This document shows positions 8,473 through 16,843 of a stretch of DNA of 64,000 nt, one piece after another (the first letter of the stretch is position 1; each line of letters starts with the position of its first letter). Made by a program: the position numbers and the translations under genes. This DNA comes from UBA8337 sp937907245 (lineage in GTDB: Bacteria; Pseudomonadota; Alphaproteobacteria; RS24). The stretch spans positions 1,488,001 through 1,552,000 of the forward strand of contig OZ244774.1 in NCBI GenBank assembly GCA_965219485.1. The letters are read 5' to 3'. A model generated the notes under the pieces. It ran no database searches. It was not told the DNA's origin and worked only from the letters and a program-made list of their open reading frames with translations.

Positions 8473-9441
8473 ATGACGACAGGTAAAAAGAGTAAACGGC
8501 CCACAAGCGATAAGGGCATCGATAAAGACGGCCACACAGTCACGGGTTCCGCCTCTCCTTTGCCCGAGCGATTGTTGCTCGCAGGCGCTCTTTTCGGTTT
8601 GCTTTTGGCACTGGTAACGGCCTCGCCCAGCGACCAAAGACGCTTATCCAACGATGGCGCCATCGCCAAAGTGAACCAACAACACATCGACCGCACAGAA
8701 TTCGCCGGCGCTTATCAGGCTTTGTTGTCGGATAAAAATAAAGCCCCTACGGAAGCCGATAAAAAACTCGTACTCGACCGCCTTATCGAAGAAGAACTTT
8801 TGGTGCAGCGCGGCCTTGAAATTGGCCTGCTGGAAGGCGATGCCGCCGTGCGCAAAGCAGTGGCTATGGCGGTTATCGAATTTGTATTGGCGCAAAAGGG
8901 CTCGGATGCGTTGAGTGAAACAAATTTACGGCGTTTTTATAATCAACACAAAGCCCGTTTCGCCCCAGCCAATCGGCTGCAAGTATCGCGTATTTTCGTG
9001 CCGTATATGGAGCCGAGACAATCGCCAGAAATGACTAAAAAACTGGATGTCATTCGCGATGCTTTGCGCGGCGGTATGGATTTCAAACTTGCCCGCGAGA
9101 CATTCGGGACAGAGATTTTACCGGCTCTGCCGCGCGTCATGCTGACACCGGCGAAAATGACCGATTATCTAGGGCCCGAGTTAACCAAATCTGCTAGCCG
9201 CCTACCACAAGGCGCTATTTCAGATGCTTTGGCGGGCCCAACAGGCTGGCATTTTTTGAAGATTATCCGCAACCAACCCGGCCGACCGCCCGCGTTTGAG
9301 AAAATCCGCTCGCAAATAGTCGATGCCGTGCGCCATGAGCGTGATGATAAAGCCTTGCGCGATTACCTCGATTGGCTGCGCGCGCGGGCCGATATTGTGT
9401 TGGCGCCTGATGCGCCGCTTGGGCAAGAAGGCGCAAAATAA
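8473..9441 (+). CDS. Membrane-anchored parvulin-type peptidyl-prolyl isomerase
   Basis: ATG at 8473 is preferred over a TTG three codons upstream; the protein has 322 residues. After a basic N-terminus (KKSKRP) a hydrophobic segment near residues 35–52 (LLLAGALFGLLLALVTA) anchors it in the inner membrane. A SurA/PpiC-like chaperone part follows, with the EEELLVQRG helix, then a parvulin domain ending in GPTGWHFLKI. This PpiC-plus-HupE arrangement recurs in proteobacteria, where the pair is thought to serve metal or cofactor-dependent envelope functions. The next gene starts on the last base of its stop codon. Confidence 0.8.
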   Translation: MTTGKKSKRPTSDKGIDKDGHTVTGSASPLPERLLLAGALFGLLLALVTASPSDQRRLSNDGAIAKVNQQHIDRTEFAGAYQALLSDKNKAPTEADKKLVLDRLIEEELLVQRGLEIGLLEGDAAVRKAVAMAVIEFVLAQKGSDALSETNLRRFYNQHKARFAPANRLQVSRIFVPYMEPRQSPEMTKKLDVIRDALRGGMDFKLARETFGTEILPALPRVMLTPAKMTDYLGPELTKSASRLPQGAISDALAGPTGWHFLKIIRNQPGRPPAFEKIRSQIVDAVRHERDDKALRDYLDWLRARADIVLAPDAPLGQEGAK

Positions 9442-10691
9442 TGGGTCGGCTGTTAAAAGCCCTAGCCTTGGGGCTTATTTTGGCGCTGGCCCCGGCCAGT
9501 TTGCAGCCTTTGCAGGCGCATAATAAAAGCCTTAGTTTTTCAAATTTCATTTGGGCTGGCGAAACCCTCTCGGTCAGCTTTACCGCCCCTGCGCGCGATG
9601 TCACCCTTTTGCCAAGCGTCCAAACCAGCGAAAGTTTAAGTGCGGCGCTAGCCAGCCATGTCAGCCAGTTTTTGCGCCTCAGCCAAATAAACACGCCATG
9701 CAAAATAAGCGTGCCTTTCGCGAAAGCCCCGTCGCGCGACAATTACATTCGGGTGATGGGGGAATTTCGCTGCTTTGATAATAGCTCCGCTATTGAAGTG
9801 GAAAACAACGCGTTTTTCAACCTAGCCCGCAGCCACGTGCATTTCGCTCGCTTTGGGCTAGAGGGCGAAAAAGCGCAAGCCGAAGCCAATGAAATTCTAT
9901 TCACCGCCACCCAACGTCGTCATCTCATTCGAGCCAATGAAACCGGTAGTTTGGTGGGCGAGCTGAGCTTTGGCGAGGTGTTTCAAAATTACTTTTGGCT
10001 CGGCGTCACTCATATTTTAACCGGCTTTGACCATTTGGCTTTCGTCTTGTGCTTGCTGCTTATTGCCCCAACACGCAAGCGCGCGATTTGGTTGGTCACC
10101 GGCTTTACCCTTGGCCATAGCGCCACGTTAGGCATGGCGACCTTAGGCTGGGTGGTGCCAAACAATAATGTGGTGGAGGCCCTTATTGGCGCTTCCATCG
10201 CACTGGTGGCGGCAGAACCGATATTGAGCCGAGGCAAGCGAATGGCACGCAGCGGCGTGATTGCCGCCGTGGTTTTATTTATCGCCTCTGGGGTTAGCCT
10301 GCTGACCGGCAGCGTTTTGCCGCTGGGCGCTTGGGCCGGATTAATGCTGTTTTGCTTGTGCTATGGATGGCTCATCGACGGGCCAGAAGCTTTGCAACGC
10401 TATGCCCCCACGATGACCGTGGCGTTTGGTTTCATTCATGGCTTCGGCTTTGCCGGCTTACTTACCGACATCGGCTTACCGAGCGGGCATTTGGTCAGCG
10501 GATTATTCAGCTTTAATCTTGGCGTCGAATTCGGCCAACTACTGGTGCTTATTCCAGCCTTCATCTTCGTGCCAATATTGATTGAAGAACTACCGAGCCT
10601 TGCCAAATATAAAATTCGCTGGCGCGATATCGCAGCCAGTGGACTAACCGCTTTTGGGCTCTATCTTTTTGTCTCACGCGCCTTGCTTTAG
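9441..10691 (+). CDS. HupE/UreJ-family membrane protein
   Basis: A 416-residue protein with a secretion signal (LLKALALGLILALAPASLQPLQA), an extracytoplasmic domain of about 150 residues, then six to seven membrane segments. The membrane half carries the HupE/UreJ_2 motifs: GVTHILTGFDHLAFVL, GFTLGHSATL and GFIHGFGFAGLL, with histidines suited to nickel or other metal ions. It shares one base with the upstream isomerase gene (TAATG). Likely role: metal permease or accessory protein; the metal is unknown because no urease or hydrogenase genes are nearby. Confidence 0.8.
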   Translation: MGRLLKALALGLILALAPASLQPLQAHNKSLSFSNFIWAGETLSVSFTAPARDVTLLPSVQTSESLSAALASHVSQFLRLSQINTPCKISVPFAKAPSRDNYIRVMGEFRCFDNSSAIEVENNAFFNLARSHVHFARFGLEGEKAQAEANEILFTATQRRHLIRANETGSLVGELSFGEVFQNYFWLGVTHILTGFDHLAFVLCLLLIAPTRKRAIWLVTGFTLGHSATLGMATLGWVVPNNNVVEALIGASIALVAAEPILSRGKRMARSGVIAAVVLFIASGVSLLTGSVLPLGAWAGLMLFCLCYGWLIDGPEALQRYAPTMTVAFGFIHGFGFAGLLTDIGLPSGHLVSGLFSFNLGVEFGQLLVLIPAFIFVPILIEELPSLAKYKIRWRDIAASGLTAFGLYLFVSRALL

Positions 10692-11302
10692 GCCGGGTCT
10701 TCCAGTCGCGCCATTTCATCCGCAATCGCATGCGCTAGGCTGCCGTCTCTCTGGCGCAGGTCAGCAATAATGCGGGCGCGGTCTTCGGCTGACTTATTTT
10801 GGCTCAGTTTAAACTTGGCCTGCACGGTTTCAATATCCATGACAAAATGGCCAATGCCCGCTTTCAAGGCCATAAGCCTTTTCGGGTCCAACTCGCGCGC
10901 AGGCATATCTGCTCCTTCATATTGAGCGGTGAGGCGCGCTAGGTTTTCGTCTTGGCGCGCAGCCTCATGCAGTCGACGAGCTGTTCCCGTGACATGCACC
11001 GCGATGAAATTCCAGGTCGGCACAGAAGCTTCAGCATAGGCTTGCGGTGAAATATAAGCATGGGGGCCATGAAACATCGCCAGTATATTTTGCCCGTCTA
11101 TCTGCTCCAGTTGCGGGTTTGAAGCTGCCAAATGACCGTGCAATTCCCCGCCTCTGGCGGCGCTTCCAACCAACATCAAAGGCACGTGACTGGCGTTCAA
11201 TTTAGCGCCATCTCGCGAAACAAGGCTCGCAAAACCATATTCGTGAATAACCGAGGCAATGACCTCTGGCGCCGTGATTTCAAATTGCGGTGGAATATAC
11301 AT
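10688..11302 (-). CDS. PaiB-type FMN-binding protein / putative negative regulator
   Basis: A 204-residue protein of the PaiB family (FMN-binding split barrel). It starts MYIPPQFEI and carries the family's 'GHLAASNPQ', 'AMFHGPHAYISPQ.Y', 'VPTWNFIAVHVTGTARR' and 'FVMDIETVQAKFKLSQNKS' segments. In Bacillus PaiB represses sporulation and protease genes; in Gram-negative bacteria the role is probably flavin-dependent and not well defined. Its end overlaps the end of the HupE-like gene by 4 bases. Runs toward it, from the minus strand. Confidence 0.85.
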   Translation of the reverse strand: MYIPPQFEITAPEVIASVIHEYGFASLVSRDGAKLNASHVPLMLVGSAARGGELHGHLAASNPQLEQIDGQNILAMFHGPHAYISPQAYAEASVPTWNFIAVHVTGTARRLHEAARQDENLARLTAQYEGADMPARELDPKRLMALKAGIGHFVMDIETVQAKFKLSQNKSAEDRARIIADLRQRDGSLAHAIADEMARLEDPA

Positions 11303-11330
11303 AAGCTCACCTTATTCTAATCGGCACAGC

Positions 11331-11819
11331 CTAGAGAGATAAAGCGTCTTGCGCAATCAGCACGCCGTCTTCATCGGCATAGATATAGTCGCCGGGCCGA
11401 ATGGTGACGCCAGAGAATTCCAACACTTCGTCATATGTTCCCAGGTCGCGCTTTTCGCTTTTTTTCGGGTGGCTGGCCAAGGCTTTAATGCCGACAGCTT
11501 CGGCTTTTAATTCGGCTTGGTCGCGCACGCAGCCGTGAATAAGAATGCCAGACCAGCCATTATCAGCGGCTAATTTAGCCAGATTTCCGCCAAATAGAGC
11601 GCAATTCATCGAGCCACCGCCATCGACCACGAGCACGCGGCCTTCGCCAGGTGTTTCTACCGCGGCGCGCACTTTGGTGTTGTCCTCAAAGGTCAGCAGC
11701 GTTTTTGCGGGGCCGTGAAAGCGCACGCGGCCTCCAAAATCTTGATAGCCTGGAGCGAGATATTGCAAAGCCCCCTCATGGGCATCGGATAAGTCGGTCG
11801 TCATCATATCTGCGGTCAT
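11331..11819 (-). CDS. RraA-like protein / putative HMG aldolase
   Basis: A 162-residue member of the RraA/DmtH/HMG-aldolase family. Visible motifs are VVDGGGSMNCALFGGNLA and GILIHGCVRD, in which the Arg-Asp pair binds pyruvate and metal in the aldolases. Family members are either regulators of RNase E activity or class II 4-hydroxy-4-methyl-2-oxoglutarate aldolases. The sequence alone cannot separate these two roles. The C-terminal segment 'PGDYIYADEDGVLIA' is shared by both. It lies downstream of aceA beyond a terminator, so it probably has its own transcript. Confidence 0.75.
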   Translation of the reverse strand: MTADMMTTDLSDAHEGALQYLAPGYQDFGGRVRFHGPAKTLLTFEDNTKVRAAVETPGEGRVLVVDGGGSMNCALFGGNLAKLAADNGWSGILIHGCVRDQAELKAEAVGIKALASHPKKSEKRDLGTYDEVLEFSGVTIRPGDYIYADEDGVLIAQDALSL

Positions 11820-11856
11820 TGGGGGCGCTCCTTAAATCTATTTGTCTTTATAAACT

Positions 11857-11892
11857 AAAAAGGGCCCGCAAGCACATGTGCCTACGAGCCCT
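11857..11892 (-). terminator. Rho-independent terminator of aceA
   Basis: On the minus strand the arms AGGGCTCG and CGGGCCCT, with further inner pairs (GCACATGTGC), form a long hairpin at 11861–11892 followed by TTTT. It is 20 bases downstream of the isocitrate lyase stop codon and upstream of the RraA-like gene. Confidence 0.85.
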
Positions 11893-11912
11893 CTTCAAAA
11901 CTATTTAGAACC

Positions 11913-13517
11913 TTAGAACTGGTTCATTGTGTTGTCTTCACCCGAAGCCAACAGAGCCATGTCGCCAGAGAAATACTCTTTGTGATCATCGCCAATGTTC
12001 GAGCCAGCCAAATCTTGGTGCTTGACCGAAGCCATGCCACGACGGATTTCTTTACGCTGAACATCGCGCACATAAGCCAACATGCCCAAGTCGCCGAAGT
12101 AACCTTCCGACAGAACATCCGTGCCCAGAGCCGTATCGTGATAGGTCGGCAAAGTGATGAGGTGGTGGAAAATACCTGCTTCGCGCGCGCCATCAGCTTG
12201 GAACGTTTGCACTTTAGCATCCGCTTCCGCTGCCAGCTCGCTATCGTCGAACTTAACGTTCATCAGACCCGTAGGCTCGGAAGCTGGATCTGGATAAGCC
12301 GATACGTCTTTACCAGCCGCTACCCATTCCGCATGCACTTGATTGCGGAAGTTCAACGTCCAGTTAAAGCTTGGCGAGTTGTTGTAAACCAATTTGGCGT
12401 TTGGAATGGCTTCGCGAATGCGCGAGACCATGCCGCCGATTTGGGCAACATTTGGTTTTTCGGTTTCAATCCACAGCAAGTCCGCGCCGTTTTCTAGGGC
12501 GGTGATGCAATCCAAGACGCAGCGATCTTCGCCTGTGCCGTCTTTAAATGCATACAGACCATTTGGCAGACGAACTGGTTTCATTGGCTTGCCGCCTTGC
12601 GTAATCACTGTTTCGCCTTGCTTGATGCCAGACAGGTCAGAGATTTCTTCGAGTTGCAAGAAGGCATTATATTGGTCAGCCATGTCGCCAGGTGTTTGCG
12701 ACACTGGGATTTTTTGGGTCAGGCCAGCACCGAGGCTATCGGTGCGGGCTACGATGATGCCATTATCAACACCCAGCTCGAGGAACGCATAACGCACAGC
12801 GTTAATTTTCGAGAGGAAGTCTTCGTGTGGCACCGTCACTTTACCATCTTGGTGGCCGCACTGTTTGGCGTCCGACACTTGGTTTTCGATTTGAATGCAG
12901 CAGGCGCCAGCTTCAATCATTTTCTTGGCTAGCAAGTAAGTGGCTTCTTCGTTACCAAAACCAGCATCAATGTCAGCAATAATTGGCACAACATGTGTTT
13001 CGTGGTTGTCGATAGCTGCCAGAGCCGCGTCGACGTCGCCGCCATTGGCGCGGGCATCGTCTAGGTCAACAAACAGATGACGCAATTCGCGGGCATCGGC
13101 TTGACGCAAGAATGTGTAAATTTCTTCGATGAGGCTTGCGACCGAAGTTTTCTCATGCATCGACTGATCTGGCAGAGGGCCGAACTCAGAACGAAGCGCA
13201 GCTACCATCCAACCGGACAGATAGACGTAAGATTTATCGGTGGTTTTGCGGTGACGCTTAACAGCCATCATCATTTGCTGCGCGGTGAAACCATGCCAGC
13301 AACCCAAAGACTGGGTGTATTGGCTGCTGTCGCCGTCATAATCAGCCATATCTTTACGCATGATATCAGCTGTGTAGCGGGCAACGTCCAGACCGGTTTT
13401 AAAGCGGTTTTGAACTTCCATGCGCGCGGCATATTCTGGGTTAATGGCAGCCCAAGCAGAACCACCGGATTTGATAGTTGCGGCTTTTTGGGCAACTAGG
13501 TCACTGTATTTCGTCAT
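11913..13517 (-). CDS. aceA: Isocitrate lyase
   Basis: The start at 13517 (MTKYSDLVAQKA) is preceded by GAGGATATAGTG; a further 13 codons upstream look non-native. The 534-residue protein has the catalytic loop as KQCGH near residue 216 rather than the common KKCGH, within DAKQCGHQDGK, and the family segments DIDAGFGNEEATY, NNSPSFNW and LSEGYFGD. Length and the long insertion between residues ~245 and 345 fit the larger ICL subfamily seen in Pseudomonas and fungi. It splits isocitrate to succinate and glyoxylate. Malate synthase is not in this window. Divergent from its probable regulator at 13730. Confidence 0.95.
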   Translation of the reverse strand: MTKYSDLVAQKAATIKSGGSAWAAINPEYAARMEVQNRFKTGLDVARYTADIMRKDMADYDGDSSQYTQSLGCWHGFTAQQMMMAVKRHRKTTDKSYVYLSGWMVAALRSEFGPLPDQSMHEKTSVASLIEEIYTFLRQADARELRHLFVDLDDARANGGDVDAALAAIDNHETHVVPIIADIDAGFGNEEATYLLAKKMIEAGACCIQIENQVSDAKQCGHQDGKVTVPHEDFLSKINAVRYAFLELGVDNGIIVARTDSLGAGLTQKIPVSQTPGDMADQYNAFLQLEEISDLSGIKQGETVITQGGKPMKPVRLPNGLYAFKDGTGEDRCVLDCITALENGADLLWIETEKPNVAQIGGMVSRIREAIPNAKLVYNNSPSFNWTLNFRNQVHAEWVAAGKDVSAYPDPASEPTGLMNVKFDDSELAAEADAKVQTFQADGAREAGIFHHLITLPTYHDTALGTDVLSEGYFGDLGMLAYVRDVQRKEIRRGMASVKHQDLAGSNIGDDHKEYFSGDMALLASGEDNTMNQF

Positions 13518-13613
13518 CACTATATCCTCATATAAGGGTTTCGTTGATGTCGACATACAACCATGACAGCGCCTTGTCGAGTGAATCCCAAGCTATTGAA
13601 AATATTAAAGTAA

Positions 13614-13670
13614 AAAAGTTTACACAAATTGTCATATTTTTTGTAATATATGTAAACCTTGTAAACTTTT
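13614..13670. promoter_or_regulatory. Operator-like repeats between aceA and its regulator
   Basis: A perfect 10-bp inverted repeat, AAAAGTTTAC at 13614–13623 and GTAAACTTTT at 13661–13670, surrounds an AT-rich core. A further TGTAAAC copy lies at 13651–13657, directly repeated with the right arm. The site is in the 212-bp divergent region between aceA and an ScfR/RamB-type regulator. RamB-family proteins bind AT-rich repeats upstream of glyoxylate-cycle genes, so these are probably its sites. Binding is inferred. Confidence 0.6.
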
Positions 13671-13729
13671 GAGTTTATCGAAAGCCTAGAAAGTACAGAT
13701 AAACCCTTGATTCATAAAGAGGATAGAGC

Positions 13730-15172
13730 ATGGCCGACACCGGTCGATTGGTAGAGAAAAAACTGTTTGCCGGGTCGCGCGTGCGACGGTTGCGACGCGA
13801 GCAACGCCTCACCCAAGCCGCCATGGCGGAGGCTTTGGGCATCTCAACCAGCTACCTCAACCTGATTGAACGAGACCAGCGCCCTATTTCGGCACAGATT
13901 CTTTTACAGTTGGTGGATGTTTTCGATATTGATCCGCGTGGGCTGGCCGGCGATGAAGAAGCGCGGGCGCAAACTCAATTGCATGAAGTGTTTTCCGATC
14001 CGATGTTTCGCGATACGCCGCTGTCTAAAGCCGAGCTGAAAGATTTGGCCGCCGCCAGCCCCGCCGCTGCCGATGCGGTGGCGCGGCTTTACCAAGAGAT
14101 GCTGCAAAGCCGCGCATCCAATGCGCTTTTGGTGGAGCAGCTAGAGGGCGGCGATGCGAGCAAGACCCAAGGTGCGGGAATGGCCCTCGATGAAGTGCGC
14201 GATTTTATTGTTGCGCAGAATAATTATTTTCCTGTCCTCGACGAAGAAGCCGAGACCTTGCATGACGCGGTAATGGCTGAGCATGACGAGCCCTATTTGG
14301 CTTTGCGCGCGCGCCTAGAGCAGCGGCACAATGTGAAAACCCGCATCGCCCCCGTCGAGGTGATGGACAATACGTTGCGCCGCTATGACCGACATCGCCA
14401 GACTATTTTTTTATCGGAATTGCTTGACCAACCAGGTCGCTCGTTTCAACTGGCCTATCAATTGGCCTATTTTGAGCAGATACCCAATATTGAAAATATT
14501 CTGGTCAGCTCAGGCATGGAGAGCGAGGAAGTGCGCACGGTCGCGCGTATTTCATTGGCCAATTATTTTGCCGCCGCTGCCTTAATGCCCTATGAGGCGT
14601 TTTTAAAAACCGCCACGGCCAATCAATATGACATCACTTTATTGGCGCGCCGCTTTGGCACGAGCTTTGAGCAAGTCTGCCATCGCCTGACCACTTTGCA
14701 ACGACCTGGCGCGCGCGGCATTCCGTTTTTTCTTATTCGCGTCGACAATGCTGGCAATATTTCCAAACGCTTTTCCGCTGGTGGGTTTCATTTTGCGCGC
14801 TTTGGCGGCACTTGTCCGCGCTGGCATGTGCATGATGCGTTTCGCATTCCGGGGCAAATCAACACCCAGACCGTACAAATGGAAGATGGCACGCGCTACC
14901 TCTCCATTGCCCGCACGGTGAGCCGAGATAATTCCGGCTTTGGAGTTCCCGACAATCAGTTCGCCATTGCGATGGGATGCGAGATTAAACACGCCGATAA
15001 ACTGATTTATGCCCGCGGCAGCAATACGGATAACCCAACGGGAGACACGCCCATTGGAGTGAACTGTCGACTATGCGAGCGCCGCGATTGCAATCAACGC
15101 GCCACCCCCTCTATCAATCGGGCGTTGCGGCTGGATGAGCATGTGCGTGGGCTATCGCCGTTTGATTTTTGA
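13730..15172 (+). CDS. Short-chain fatty acyl-CoA regulator (ScfR/RamB family)
   Basis: A 480-residue XRE-type regulator. The N-terminal helix-turn-helix (residues ~15–70) contains VRRLRREQRLTQAAMAEALGISTSYLNLIER. The middle is an IrrE/ImmA-like domain in which the peptidase HExxH is degenerate (FQLAYQLAYFE). The C-terminal domain ends with the cysteine cluster C-x2-C-x4-C in CRLCERRDCNQR. This architecture is that of proteins controlling glyoxylate-shunt and acetate/propionate metabolism in response to acyl-CoA. The divergent aceA supports it. Ribosome site AGAGGA. Confidence 0.88.
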   Translation: MADTGRLVEKKLFAGSRVRRLRREQRLTQAAMAEALGISTSYLNLIERDQRPISAQILLQLVDVFDIDPRGLAGDEEARAQTQLHEVFSDPMFRDTPLSKAELKDLAAASPAAADAVARLYQEMLQSRASNALLVEQLEGGDASKTQGAGMALDEVRDFIVAQNNYFPVLDEEAETLHDAVMAEHDEPYLALRARLEQRHNVKTRIAPVEVMDNTLRRYDRHRQTIFLSELLDQPGRSFQLAYQLAYFEQIPNIENILVSSGMESEEVRTVARISLANYFAAAALMPYEAFLKTATANQYDITLLARRFGTSFEQVCHRLTTLQRPGARGIPFFLIRVDNAGNISKRFSAGGFHFARFGGTCPRWHVHDAFRIPGQINTQTVQMEDGTRYLSIARTVSRDNSGFGVPDNQFAIAMGCEIKHADKLIYARGSNTDNPTGDTPIGVNCRLCERRDCNQRATPSINRALRLDEHVRGLSPFDF

Positions 15173-15214
15173 GCGCCGATTGACGCGACAAACCCCACAT
15201 TGTAGGAAGAAGAC

Positions 15215-16723
15215 ATGAGCGAGCAACCATCTAGGCGACAAGCCAAAAAGCAAAAGAAATTCAAGCCCAAAGCGCGCACGCCGCGCGGGCTTCGTGATAT
15301 GGCAGGCGATGAGCTGCGCCTGCAAAACCACATGATTGCCACCATCGCCCAAGTTTATGAGAGCTATGGGTTTGGAGAATTGGACACCTCGGCTTTTGAA
15401 TATGCCGATGCGCTGGGCAAGTTTTTACCCGATGACGACCGGCCAAACGAAGGTGTGTTTTCGCTAGAAGACGACGACGGGCAATGGATGAGCTTGCGCT
15501 ATGACCTGACCGCGCCGCTGGCGCGCTATGTCGCGGAACATTATGACCGCCTGCCCAAGCCCTTGCGCCGCTTTCAATTTGGCCCGGTTTGGCGCAATGA
15601 AAAACCTGGGCCCGGGCGGTATCGCCAATTCATGCAAATAGACGCCGACACGGTGGGCGCTGCCAACCAAGCAGCCGACGCAGAAATTTGCATGATGGCC
15701 GCCGACTGCATGGAAGCCCTAGGGCTCGAGCGCGGCGATTATGTTGTGCGGATTAACAATCGCAAAATTATGGACGGCCTGTTGATAGCCATCGGGCTCG
15801 ACCCCGAGGCCGAAGAGTATGAAACCACCCGCCTAACGATTTTGCGGGCCATGGATAAATTCGACCGGCTTGGGCTCGACGCGGTGAAGGCCCTTTTGGG
15901 CGAAGGCCGCAAAGATGAAAGCGGCGATTTCACCAAGGGTGCCCATTTGACGCCGGCCCAAATCGATAAAGTGGCGCAAATGGTTTCCATCGAAGCCAAC
16001 GACCGCAGCCATGCGCTAGACGCGATGGCCGAGCTGGTGGGGGGCACGGAAATTGGCCAACAAGGGCTCGCGGAATTGCGCGATATGGCCGAGCTGTTCA
16101 CCACCCTTGGCTATGGCGAAGACCGCTTGGCGATTGACCCCAGCATTGTGCGGGGGCTGGGCTATTACACGGGCCCTGTTTATGAAATTGAGCTGACTTT
16201 TGAAGCCCGCGACGAGACCGGCGAGCTGGCACGCTTCGGCTCCGTCGGTGGCGGTGGGCGTTACGATGATTTGGTGAAGCGCTTTAAAGGCATTGAAATT
16301 CCGGCCACCGGCATTTCCATCGGCGTTAGCCGCTTGGCCGCAGCCCTTACCCTATTGGGCAAAGCAGGTGCCGCCGAGCCCGCCGATTTAATTGTCGTGA
16401 CCGTGATGGATAAAGAAACGCGCCCCGAGCTGATGGCTTTGGTGCGCGATCTGCGCCAGCAAGGCCTGCGCGCCGAACTCTATATGGGCGACAGCGCCAT
16501 GAAAGCGCAATTGCGCTATGCCGATGCGCGCGGGGCTAGGTTTGTGGTCATCGAAGGTGAAGATGAACGCGCGGCCGGTGAAGTAACCATTAAGGATTTG
16601 CAATTGGGCAAAGAAAAATCGGCCGAAATTAACGATAATGCCGAATGGCGCGCCTCCGAACACGCGCAACAACAAGTGCCCAAAGGCGACTTAGCCAGCA
16701 AGCTGATAGAGTTAACTTCATAA
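15215..16723 (+). CDS. hisS: Histidyl-tRNA synthetase
   Basis: A 502-residue class II synthetase. It has motif 2 as FQFGPVWRNEKPGPGRYRQFMQ, histidine motif HisA as GLGYYTGPVYE, and motif 3 near residue 370. In E. coli the motif-2 loop is RHERPQKGRYRQF; here the Gln that contacts G-1 of tRNA-His is replaced (P-G-P). This is the form known from Alphaproteobacteria such as Caulobacter whose tRNA-His lacks G-1. The first 25 residues are very basic. It is followed by hisZ and hisG, a common alphaproteobacterial order, but a 120-base AT-rich gap with its own promoter separates it from hisZ. Confidence 0.95.
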   Translation: MSEQPSRRQAKKQKKFKPKARTPRGLRDMAGDELRLQNHMIATIAQVYESYGFGELDTSAFEYADALGKFLPDDDRPNEGVFSLEDDDGQWMSLRYDLTAPLARYVAEHYDRLPKPLRRFQFGPVWRNEKPGPGRYRQFMQIDADTVGAANQAADAEICMMAADCMEALGLERGDYVVRINNRKIMDGLLIAIGLDPEAEEYETTRLTILRAMDKFDRLGLDAVKALLGEGRKDESGDFTKGAHLTPAQIDKVAQMVSIEANDRSHALDAMAELVGGTEIGQQGLAELRDMAELFTTLGYGEDRLAIDPSIVRGLGYYTGPVYEIELTFEARDETGELARFGSVGGGGRYDDLVKRFKGIEIPATGISIGVSRLAAALTLLGKAGAAEPADLIVVTVMDKETRPELMALVRDLRQQGLRAELYMGDSAMKAQLRYADARGARFVVIEGEDERAAGEVTIKDLQLGKEKSAEINDNAEWRASEHAQQQVPKGDLASKLIELTS

Positions 16724-16756
16724 TTTATGATTTTTGACTCCTAAATCCTATTATTT

Positions 16757-16843
16757 ACACAAATTGAACTTCATTTTTACTAAATACTAAAAAATAACTT
16801 CATTTTTATTGACAAATGAACTCTATTTCGCTACGTCTGGCCT
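16757..16843 (+). promoter_or_regulatory. hisZ promoter with operator-like repeats; predicted leaderless start
   Basis: A TTGACA -35 box at 16809–16814 is followed, after 17 bases, by TACGTC at 16832–16837 as a weak -10. The expected transcription start falls on the ATG at 16844, and no Shine-Dalgarno sequence is visible, so a leaderless mRNA is predicted. Repeats surround the -35 box: AACTTCATTTTTA occurs identically at 16767–16779 and 16796–16808. ACTTCATTT (16797–16805) and AAATGAACT (16814–16822) form an 8-of-9 inverted repeat across the -35. ACAAATTGAACT at 16759 and ACAAATGAACT at 16812 are further copies. Confidence 0.6.
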
